8,404 nucleotides of DNA from Desulfosporosinus sp. UBA5188. Its GTDB lineage: Bacteria > Bacillota > Desulfitobacteriia > Desulfitobacteriales > Desulfitobacteriaceae. The DNA is taken from the NCBI GenBank assembly GCA_002413075.1, contig DHWG01000148.1, positions 2,875-11,278 on the forward strand. The letters are read 5' to 3'. Shown here one piece after another: positions 1 through 5,763 of the stretch. The notes beneath the pieces are model-generated. The model did no database searches. It was given only the letters and a program-made list of their open reading frames with translations, and was not told the DNA's origin. Made by a program: the position numbers and the translations under genes. Position 1 is the first letter of the stretch. Every line of letters starts with the position of its first letter.

Positions 1-646
1 CCGTCATCCAACCCTGTACGATCTTCGCTACTTCTTGACCAATATCCTTTGTTTGAACGCTCTCTGAACCAGCTAAATTTCCCTTTGAAGAGGGGTCTGT
101 AATCTCGCCAGAGAGTGCCACTAAAAGATTGGCGATAACCTGTCTATATTTATCCAACTCCGTGATTCCGGGGTTATCCCCCTGAGGTTTAGACGTCGTC
201 ATCCCTGACTGCGCAGAAACCTTGTCTGAGATCAGAGAAACCAGATTCAGCAAAACTCCGTTAGCATTTGCTAAACCCTCGGTTCCTTGGCTCATAACGT
301 TTCCGGAATTGGCCTCCTTGCCTGCCGGAAGATTACTCTGCAGCATCGGCTGAATAAGATTGATAAAAGCATAATTTCCGTATCCTGGCAAACTTCCCTG
401 TTCATTCGGATTTTGTACGCTTGGCACAGGATTAAGGGAACTCAGCTTCTCCTCTGATTCTTGGCCTGCCTTAGAGTTCTGCCCTTTCGGATCTACGTTT
501 GAATTCGTGAAGCCACTCATCATCGCTGCAAAAACTGCCGCGACGTTATCAGGGCTGTCTGAAACGTCTTTTCTCTTTGGGGTAGATGCTTTTCCCAATT
601 TGTTTCCACCCTTGAGGATCTCCGAAAGGACATGAATACCTGCCAT
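1..646 (-). CDS. N-terminal part of a low-complexity protein of unknown function, under a SigD-type promoter (partial; possibly FliK-like)
   Basis: The reading frame is open from an ATG at 646 to the left edge, giving 215 codons with no stop; the 3' end lies outside the window. The start is chosen because a strong GGAGGTGAT lies upstream with 8 bases between GGAGG and this ATG. The in-frame ATG two codons earlier would sit only 2 bases from GGAGG. The protein begins MAGIHVLSEILKGG. It is rich in Ser, Asn, Gly, Gln and Lys, has no signal peptide or membrane helix, and alternates disordered stretches with short hydrophobic helices (residues about 36-46 AAVFAAMMSGF, and near 110-130 and 155-170). 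That pattern, the operon position after sigD and the SigD-type promoter at 680-707 suggest a late flagellar protein. The N-terminal half of a FliK-type hook-length protein is one option, but the diagnostic FliK C-terminal domain would be outside the window, so no symbol is given. Confidence 0.8.
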   Translation of the reverse strand, partial: MAGIHVLSEILKGGNKLGKASTPKRKDVSDSPDNVAAVFAAMMSGFTNSNVDPKGQNSKAGQESEEKLSSLNPVPSVQNPNEQGSLPGYGNYAFINLIQPMLQSNLPAGKEANSGNVMSQGTEGLANANGVLLNLVSLISDKVSAQSGMTTSKPQGDNPGITELDKYRQVIANLLVALSGEITDPSSKGNLAGSESVQTKDIGQEVAKIVQGWMT

Positions 647-679
647 TGCCATCACCTCCAACATAGACTTCTAAAAGTT

Positions 680-707
680 ATATCGGCAAAAGACGAACAA
701 AGCATTA
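680..707 (-). promoter_or_regulatory. SigD (sigma-28 type) promoter for the partial gene at 1-646
   Basis: On the minus strand the -10 element at 687-680 reads GCCGATAT, an exact match to the Bacillus SigD -10 consensus. A -35 element TAAT (consensus TAAA) lies at 707-704 with a 16-base spacer. The site is in the 79-base gap between the sigD stop and the next start, and leaves a short leader of roughly 25-30 bases that includes the GGAGGTGAT ribosome binding site. It implies that the next gene is transcribed by the sigma factor encoded just upstream, besides any read-through from the operon. Confidence 0.75.
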
Positions 708-725
708 GGACAATTATCCATTATT

Positions 726-1478
726 TTAGAATAAGTTCTTTTTTTGTCGACTCAGTCTTCCTCTTAAGCGCAAGATGGCTTGGGAATGAAGTTGAGAAAT
801 TCTAGATTCGGAAAGTTTTAGAACCGCTGCAATCTCTTTTAAGGTAAGTTCTTCTTGATAATAAAGCGCAACCACTAATTTTTCTTTGTCCGGAAGTTTT
901 TCCACGGCTACAGCGAGGATCTGTTTTTGTTCCTGTTTTTCTACAGCTTGATAAGCATCTTGGGCCTCGCTATCGACCAGCAAATTAAGCGGGGTGCCGC
1001 TACTGTCCCCATCGCCATCTATTGTGGTTTCATCGAACGAGGTCAGCGTTAAGATTTGCGCTTGGGCTAAAACCCCTTCTATTTCCTTCACTTCCACTTT
1101 CAGTAACTCGGCGACTTCTTGCACCGTTGCTGCCCGACCCAACTGGTATTCCAACACCGCAAATCCATCCTGAACCCGCTTCACCTTCTGTCTTGCTGAG
1201 TGAGGAACCCAATCCATGGTTCGTAGTCCGTCGATCATAGCACCGCGAATACGGATTGAGGCATACGTTTCGAATTTGAACCCTCGGGCCGCTTCGAACC
1301 GTTCCAAGGCATCAAGTAACCCAAAGACCCCATATCCAATGATATCATCCTCGGCGACATGAGGTGGAAGGGACATAGCCAGACGACCTGCTATGCGCTT
1401 AACCAAAGGCAAGTATTGTTCAATCTGTTCTTGTTTCCACGGTCCTCGAGAAGCTGCTTCATATGCGTTAGGTATCAT
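726..1478 (-). CDS. sigD: RNA polymerase sigma factor for flagellar genes (SigD/FliA family)
   Basis: The 250-residue product has the usual length for sigma-28 (about 240-260). Region 2 spans residues about 20-95 and includes DDIIGYGVFGLLDALERF and FKFETYASIRIRGAMIDGLR, followed by DWVPHSAR, the family's characteristic end of region 2 / start of region 3. Region 3 (about 96-150) and region 4 (about 180-245) follow. Region 4 carries LPDKEKLVVALYYQEELT and the helix-turn-helix LKEIAAVLKLSESRISQLHS. It directs polymerase to late flagellar, motor and chemotaxis promoters and is normally held by the anti-sigma factor FlgM, whose gene is not in the window. The ATG at 1478 is supported by AAGGGGG, 7 bases upstream. 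The gene lies 67 bases after the small membrane protein gene, a position similar to sigD behind cheC-cheD in Bacillus subtilis. Confidence 0.96.
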   Translation of the reverse strand: MIPNAYEAASRGPWKQEQIEQYLPLVKRIAGRLAMSLPPHVAEDDIIGYGVFGLLDALERFEAARGFKFETYASIRIRGAMIDGLRTMDWVPHSARQKVKRVQDGFAVLEYQLGRAATVQEVAELLKVEVKEIEGVLAQAQILTLTSFDETTIDGDGDSSGTPLNLLVDSEAQDAYQAVEKQEQKQILAVAVEKLPDKEKLVVALYYQEELTLKEIAAVLKLSESRISQLHSQAILRLRGRLSRQKKNLF

Positions 1479-1491
1479 GATCCATCCCCCT

Positions 1492-1526
1492 TCCGACTGT
1501 AATATCTGTAAGGATCTCTTGTCGGA
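1492..1526 (-). other. Inverted repeat immediately upstream of the sigD ribosome binding site
   Basis: TCCGAC at 1492-1497 and GTCGGA at 1521-1526 are perfect 6-base complements separated by 23 bases. In the mRNA the downstream arm directly abuts the AAGGGGG ribosome binding site of sigD. The arms are short and the loop is long, so folding is uncertain. It could modestly affect sigD translation or be chance. Confidence 0.3.
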
Positions 1527-1545
1527 GTCATTCTATAACATAACC

Positions 1546-1965
1546 TTACTTATGTTCCTCATCCCAGCCCATACGACGTACAATGTCAGCTTGTTGTTGA
1601 CTACCCGGTAACCCCTTGCTCAAATTCGGGTCAACTTGTCCAGGAAAATTCGCTTTTTGAGTCTGAGGTGTAGGCACCTCGTCTCCAACAGAGAAATCAA
1701 TGACCCCTCCACGACCAATCTCCGGCGTGAGATCCACAGGGCCAGACTTCAGACTGTTCTTAGGTTTTTGAGGTGCGGTGTTTTCAAACAAGCTCAGAAT
1801 ACCCGCCATCAGAAAATACATAACCCCAAAAGAAATCCCACCCCGTATGAATAAATCTGATATCGTCGCTGCATTGAGCCAACTGAGGACGACAACTATG
1901 AGCGTCGTGGCCAGCGTGATGCGCCTTGCCCAGATCTGATAAACAACATTATTTTGAACAGCCAT
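1546..1965 (-). CDS. Small membrane protein of unknown function between cheD and sigD
   Basis: The product is 139 residues from the ATG at 1965, which overlaps the cheD stop as TGATG. A TTG one codon earlier is less likely because the AAGGTGG ribosome binding site would almost touch it, whereas it lies 4 bases from the ATG. A basic N-terminus (IWARR) is followed by two hydrophobic segments, residues about 16-33 (LATTLIVVVLSWLNA) and 42-60 (GGISFGVMYFLMAGILSLF). The rest is a hydrophilic, Pro/Gly/Gln-rich tail of about 78 residues ending in a helix-like DIVRRMGWDEEHK. The sequence predicts a helical hairpin with the tail probably in the cytoplasm. I do not recognise a named family. The overlap with cheD and the place before sigD imply co-expression with the flagellar genes. 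SwrB of B. subtilis is also a membrane protein next to sigD but lies after it, and no homology can be claimed. Confidence 0.88.
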   Translation of the reverse strand: MAVQNNVVYQIWARRITLATTLIVVVLSWLNAATISDLFIRGGISFGVMYFLMAGILSLFENTAPQKPKNSLKSGPVDLTPEIGRGGVIDFSVGDEVPTPQTQKANFPGQVDPNLSKGLPGSQQQADIVRRMGWDEEHK

Positions 1966-2447
1966 CAAACCACCTTTTCGCCATGATTTATTGTACGAAT
2001 GCGCAATTCCCCTGTCCCTACATCAAAATAGATCGTGCGGCCAAAACTACCGCCCACATCCGCAACGAGTAAAGGAATTCCATGTTTTTTCAGTTCCTTT
2101 TGCACCGCTTCTGCATTGCGCTCTCCAATTTTGAGCACCGGAGGTTTTCCCGGAAAAGAAAACATCTGGGCGCCACCCGCCATTTTAGCCTTAAGGCGAG
2201 CTTTATTGGCACCCATCCCTGAGATTTCTTTCAACAATAATTCTAGTGCAGTGTCCGCGTATTTGGCTGGGTTCCCCCCTAAACTAATCGAAGCGGTGGG
2301 GAGCATAATATGTGCCATTCCACCGACCTTCAACAATGGGTCATGGATACAAATCCCGATACAAGACCCTAATCCAGCCGTGAGTAGAATTTCTGGTGTT
2401 CTCGCTGTTTTATAATCTGCCATTCCAACACTGATCACCACACTCAT
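1965..2447 (-). CDS. cheD: Chemotaxis protein CheD, chemoreceptor glutamine deamidase
   Basis: The product is 160 residues, typical for CheD. It hydrolyses the side-chain amide of specific glutamines in methyl-accepting receptors, tuning receptor activity, and pairs with CheC. The catalytic signature is present: Thr23 in ILLTAGLGSC, Cys29 in that motif, and His46 in GGMAHIMLP. Their spacing equals that of the Thr/Cys/His triad described in Thermotoga maritima CheD, shifted by two residues. The later family features KMAGGAQMF and IGERNAEAV are also intact. The start ATG overlaps the cheC stop as ATGA, so translation is probably coupled; the local ribosome binding site is weak. The cheC-cheD adjacency matches their known physical interaction, in which CheC binding sequesters CheD and CheD stimulates CheC. 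Confidence 0.96.
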   Translation of the reverse strand: MSVVISVGMADYKTARTPEILLTAGLGSCIGICIHDPLLKVGGMAHIMLPTASISLGGNPAKYADTALELLLKEISGMGANKARLKAKMAGGAQMFSFPGKPPVLKIGERNAEAVQKELKKHGIPLLVADVGGSFGRTIYFDVGTGELRIRTINHGEKVV

Positions 2448-3040
2448 AATCCCATGGCTCCCAATAATTTCTGCAGTGACCCTTCATCGGGTAAAAAGAT
2501 AAATTTTCCTTCAATTTTAGGAATTCCAGTGAGTTGGGTATCAATAAACAACACCATGTCGTCCAATGTACCCTCTTCTAGGAAAATAGCCTCTAAACTC
2601 GCGCCGATCATATCCACCGCCAGCGCAGGTACGGAAGGTTGAAGGGCAATCCCCGAAAACTGTGTTAAGGCCATAATAAAGGAGCTCACCAAAATGTTTC
2701 CAACTTCTTTCAAAGCCGATTGCGCCATCTCATCACAATAGATATCCATCGGCTGATCCGTTGCAAACAGAGCTTGTACCACAATTTCTGCACTTTCTAC
2801 TGGAAAGAAAAAAACAGCTTTTCCCGGGGCCTCCCCTTCAACTTTCACATAAATTGTCGCTTGAGGTGTATCGACTTGTCCGATAATCTCAGAAATCTTC
2901 TCAAATGGAATCGCCCAAACCTTCGGAACCGACATATCGATCCGCCTTTGTAAAAGGGTCGACAAGGCCGTAGCAGCATGTCCCGACCCAATGTTTCCAA
3001 TTTCACGTAAGGCGTCTAGTTGGAACTGAGTAATCTCCAT
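2444..3040 (-). CDS. cheC: CheY-P phosphatase CheC
   Basis: The 198-residue product belongs to the CheC/CheX/FliY family. It dephosphorylates CheY-P and binds CheD. Both active-site signatures (D/S-x3-E-x2-N-x22-P) are present exactly: Asp9, Glu13, Asn16 and Pro39 in the first half, and Ser108, Glu112, Asn115 and Pro138 in the second. Both sites therefore look functional, as in the two-site CheC of B. subtilis, and the length is close to that protein's. Asymmetric duplication of a roughly 100-residue module is visible. There is no FliN-like C-terminal domain, which separates it from FliY. The start lies 3 bases after the stop of the PilZ gene and its ribosome binding site is modest, so expression is probably coupled to that gene. 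Confidence 0.95.
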   Translation of the reverse strand: MEITQFQLDALREIGNIGSGHAATALSTLLQRRIDMSVPKVWAIPFEKISEIIGQVDTPQATIYVKVEGEAPGKAVFFFPVESAEIVVQALFATDQPMDIYCDEMAQSALKEVGNILVSSFIMALTQFSGIALQPSVPALAVDMIGASLEAIFLEEGTLDDMVLFIDTQLTGIPKIEGKFIFLPDEGSLQKLLGAMGL

Positions 3041-3043
3041 GTC

Positions 3044-3685
3044 TTATAACAGCCCTTTCTTACGCATAGTCCTCTGAATATCAAAGACGCAGGTAATAAT
3101 TTGATCTCGCTCTCGTTCAGAGATGTCATGGAATTCTACTGAAACAGTGTAGCGGTTACTATCTTCTATCTTTACAGCCCGGCGCACACGAACCGGCGTC
3201 TGCAGATCTCCTTTAGGCAGAGATAATTGGACAAAAATTAACGCGTTACTCTCTAAGTGATTCTTTGTTAGAAAGCGCATCCCTCCACCACTCAAGTCAA
3301 GCAGCGTACCCTGCTGAGTATCGCTAAGACCCTCCTTGGTCACTGAACGAAACGATAAGGGATATAACGCAGCAACACGGACAAAATTACGACGTTGGAC
3401 TTTGGCGACAGAACGTGGCAGCTCTAACACCAGCATCGGGATAGGGACCGCAATCCTTTGCAGGATTTTCCCCTCAAAGGAGTAGGCCGCTGATTCGTCC
3501 CAAAATGTCAAGGTCACCTTCGTCCCTTCACGCAAAGGAACGACCTCGCGTTGTTTAAAGGGTGCACCCACCACGAGAATGCTTTCTCCCACTTCTTCTA
3601 TACGCGTCCGATATTTCCCTTTATACTCCCCTTCTAATACGTCAAGTTCAATTGCAAGACCAAGTATAAGCTTCTTCTTTAACAA
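3044..3685 (-). CDS. PilZ-domain c-di-GMP effector of the YcgR/YpfA type, probable flagellar brake
   Basis: The 213-residue product has the two-domain YcgR plan. An N-terminal beta-rich YcgR_2-like domain (residues about 5-92) is followed by a PilZ domain (about 95-205). The cyclic di-GMP binding motifs are complete: RxxxR at Arg99-Arg103 (within QRRNFVRV) and DxSxxG at Asp130-Ser132-Gly135 (DLSGGG). Proteins of this kind bind c-di-GMP and slow or stop the flagellar motor; B. subtilis YpfA/DgrA acts on MotA. The role here is inferred from family and from its place between flhG and cheC. The start is a TTG at 3685, served by GGGGGTGA with 7 bases from the GGGGG run to the start. It is preceded by the largest internal gap of the operon (91 bases), so independent transcription is possible. 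Confidence 0.9.
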   Translation of the reverse strand: MLKKKLILGLAIELDVLEGEYKGKYRTRIEEVGESILVVGAPFKQREVVPLREGTKVTLTFWDESAAYSFEGKILQRIAVPIPMLVLELPRSVAKVQRRNFVRVAALYPLSFRSVTKEGLSDTQQGTLLDLSGGGMRFLTKNHLESNALIFVQLSLPKGDLQTPVRVRRAVKIEDSNRYTVSVEFHDISERERDQIITCVFDIQRTMRKKGLL

Positions 3686-3753
3686 ATCCTCACCCCCGTA
3701 GCTCGAAATCCATAGTTCTAGTATCCAAGACTCTTTAGATACATCTTATCTTA

Positions 3754-3781
3754 AATATATGCCAATATCGATCCATCTAAA
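3754..3781 (-). promoter_or_regulatory. Possible weak vegetative (SigA-type) promoter before the PilZ gene
   Basis: In the gap between flhG and the PilZ gene, the minus strand shows TATATT at 3759-3754 (5 of 6 matches to TATAAT). TTTAGA lies at 3781-3776 (4 of 6 to TTGACA) with a 16-base spacer, and the -35 overlaps the flhG stop. The region is AT-rich and sits about 70 bases upstream of the TTG start. The match is weak and could arise by chance in AT-rich DNA. Confidence 0.25.
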
Positions 3782-4643
3782 ACGAACGGAGTAATTTACT
3801 TAAAAAGCCCCGGACTCCCCCAGCTTGGCGTGGTGGACGCAGATATATTCCAGAGACTGTACCGGCAATCCACTGAATACATTTATACGCTGGGCTATCC
3901 GGGAAACTGATGCCTAATGGCTCAAGTTGCATCACTGAGCGCCCCACGAGAGGATCATCGTAAATCCATCCCATAAATTTGATCGAACCATCCAGGAATT
4001 TATGGACCGCCATCTCCAAACGTTTAAACGTCGCCTGAGCGTCTTTTTCATTCCTCACTCTATTAATCACCACATGGATTGGCACCTCGCCGGCTTCTTC
4101 CCTCAACGTTTTAAGCAAGCCATAGGCATCGGTTAACGCTGTAGGTTCGGGCGTCGTCACCATGATAATATCGTCTGCGGCCTTTAGAAAATTAAGGACC
4201 GTATGCCCAAGACCCGCACCAGTATCAATAATCAGTAGATCGGCCATCTTTTCTAAGCGCCCGAGATTAGCAATGACATTCGCTAGCTTATCCCGTTCTA
4301 TGTTAGCGAGTCCTTGAACACCAGACCCACCTGGTATGATTCCAATTCCCCTGGGCCCAGTCAGCAGAATCTGTTCAATGGTTTTTTCTCCCGATAATAA
4401 ATGCTCAATCGTATATCGTGCTGAAAGACCAAAAGCAATATCCACGTTCGCAAGGCCCAAATCTCCATCCAGAATAATAATGCGTCGTCCAAATTCAGAC
4501 AAAGCGAGCGCTAGGTTTACCGTGAAATTAGTTTTACCCACGCCTCCTTTACCACTGGTCACGGCAATAACTCTCATTTTGCTCTTATCTTTATCTTTCC
4601 CCTTGGAAGCCAGCTCTCGTAATCTGCTCGCCTGATCATGCAT
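3777..4643 (-). CDS. flhG: FlhG (YlxH/FleN) MinD-type ATPase controlling flagellar number and position
   Basis: The 288-residue product belongs to the ParA/MinD ATPase group. The deviant Walker A motif is at residues 32-38 (KGGVGKT, with signature lysine Lys32 and catalytic-loop Lys37). Switch I / A' contains LDGDLGLANVDIAFGL, and Walker B is LLIIDTGAG. The N-terminus carries D3-Q-A-S-R-L-R9, matching the DQAxxLR activator motif by which FlhG stimulates the FlhF GTPase. A short Lys/Asp-rich linker (residues 14-22) follows. The C-terminus ends GFLSKLLRSF, a probable amphipathic membrane-targeting helix as in MinD-like proteins. The ATG at 4643 has GGAGAGGAG, 7 bases upstream, and overlaps the end of flhF by 8 bases. 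Together with FlhF it sets the number and placement of flagella. Confidence 0.96.
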   Translation of the reverse strand: MHDQASRLRELASKGKDKDKSKMRVIAVTSGKGGVGKTNFTVNLALALSEFGRRIIILDGDLGLANVDIAFGLSARYTIEHLLSGEKTIEQILLTGPRGIGIIPGGSGVQGLANIERDKLANVIANLGRLEKMADLLIIDTGAGLGHTVLNFLKAADDIIMVTTPEPTALTDAYGLLKTLREEAGEVPIHVVINRVRNEKDAQATFKRLEMAVHKFLDGSIKFMGWIYDDPLVGRSVMQLEPLGISFPDSPAYKCIQWIAGTVSGIYLRPPRQAGGVRGFLSKLLRSF

Positions 4644-5763
4644 GGGGCATCTCCTCTCCTAAGATTTGATGCGCCATTCGGTAAGGCGTCGCGGCCTCAA
4701 TGTCGTCCGGGACATTTTGACCGTTAGTGAGATAGGCAGTAGGGAGCGTTGTCTGACCCAAGAGATTGAGGATGGATCCTGCACTTCCAGTCTCGTCTAA
4801 CTTTGTGAAGATGAGATGCGTTGCTAAGCCTTCGAAACGATTGTAGATCCTGAGTTGATCGGCAAATTGTGTTGTCGCACTCATCACCAGCATTGTGAAA
4901 TCCGGTTTGGCCTTATCCAAGAAGGCACGAAGTTCTGACATATGTAGATCATGATGAGGGCTTCGACCCGCCGTATCGATGAAAATGAGTTCCTTATCTG
5001 AGTGAAGATTGAGGGCCTCACTTAGCCCCTTCGGTGTCATAACCACTTCAACCGGCACTCCGATAATCTCACCAAACGTTCTGAGTTGTTCTACGGCCGC
5101 AACTCGGTACGTGTCTGCCGTGATTAAAGCAACTTTGCGTCGATCAACAATACTAAATCCAGCCGCCAGTTTACCAATCGTCGTCGTTTTGCCCACGCCA
5201 GTTGCTCCGATTAAGGCGACAATCCTCGGTTTGTTAATACCGGGTTGAATCAGTCCTATCTGACCGCAGATTTGGCGAACATTAGCTTCTATTCGAGCGT
5301 ATACCTGAGCATCATCGGTCCACTCCTCTGGCAACAAAGTTTGTTGAACGTGTCCTATAAGAAGCTTCACTAGATTTTCGTTGATTCCTCTGCCCTGTAA
5401 GTGATCCGCCCATCTTTGCAGGATCGCTGGCCAATCACCTTTCTCCGCTCCAAGCCCTTCCATACGCTGATTCATTTTTTCCAGCATCCGACGCATAGAT
5501 ATTATCTCTTCTTGAAGGCCCCCAGTTTTTTCCTTAACATCAGACACTAGGTTCATTTCAGGCTCTTCAGGGTCTTTATGGGCTACCACAGGTTTCTCTT
5601 CAATGGCGGCCGTAATCTCTACCCTTAACTTGCCAAATAACCCCAGAAATCCGCCCTCACGGAACTCACGAGTTTGTAAAATGACCGCTTCGGAGCCCAA
5701 TTCTCGCTTCACTTTTCCCATAGTTTCTGCCACATTATCGCCTACAAATCGTCTAACTCGCAC
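4636..5763 (-). CDS. flhF: FlhF, SRP-type GTPase for flagellar placement and assembly
   Basis: The 375-residue product has the three-part FlhF plan. It has an N-terminal basic B domain (residues about 1-65, beginning with a basic RVRRF stretch), then a charged linker with coiled-coil-like EEIISMRRMLEKMNQRMEGL (about 85-104). The NG GTPase domain follows (N about 112-178, G about 180-375). Nucleotide-binding motifs are G1 GATGVGKTTT (186-195), the SRP-GTPase DTYR (217-220), DTAGRS (263-268) and TKLDE (320-324). It forms a GTP-dependent homodimer at the membrane and marks the site of flagellar assembly; FlhG stimulates its hydrolysis. The start is a GTG at 5763, inside the last codons of flhA (11-base overlap), with GGTGGGG 7 bases upstream. 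Confidence 0.96.
   Translation of the reverse strand: MRVRRFVGDNVAETMGKVKRELGSEAVILQTREFREGGFLGLFGKLRVEITAAIEEKPVVAHKDPEEPEMNLVSDVKEKTGGLQEEIISMRRMLEKMNQRMEGLGAEKGDWPAILQRWADHLQGRGINENLVKLLIGHVQQTLLPEEWTDDAQVYARIEANVRQICGQIGLIQPGINKPRIVALIGATGVGKTTTIGKLAAGFSIVDRRKVALITADTYRVAAVEQLRTFGEIIGVPVEVVMTPKGLSEALNLHSDKELIFIDTAGRSPHHDLHMSELRAFLDKAKPDFTMLVMSATTQFADQLRIYNRFEGLATHLIFTKLDETGSAGSILNLLGQTTLPTAYLTNGQNVPDDIEAATPYRMAHQILGEEMPHA

Noticed and set aside
1022..1240. Antisense frames of 60-130 codons over sigD, cheD, cheC, flhG, flhF and flhA
   Set aside because: They lie opposite clearly conserved genes, lack ribosome binding sites and show no family motifs. They are by-products of codon usage on the other strand.
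3762..3775. SigD-like -10 (ATCGATAT on the minus strand) after flhG
   Set aside because: It matches 6 of 8 positions and has no -35 element at 14-16 bases.
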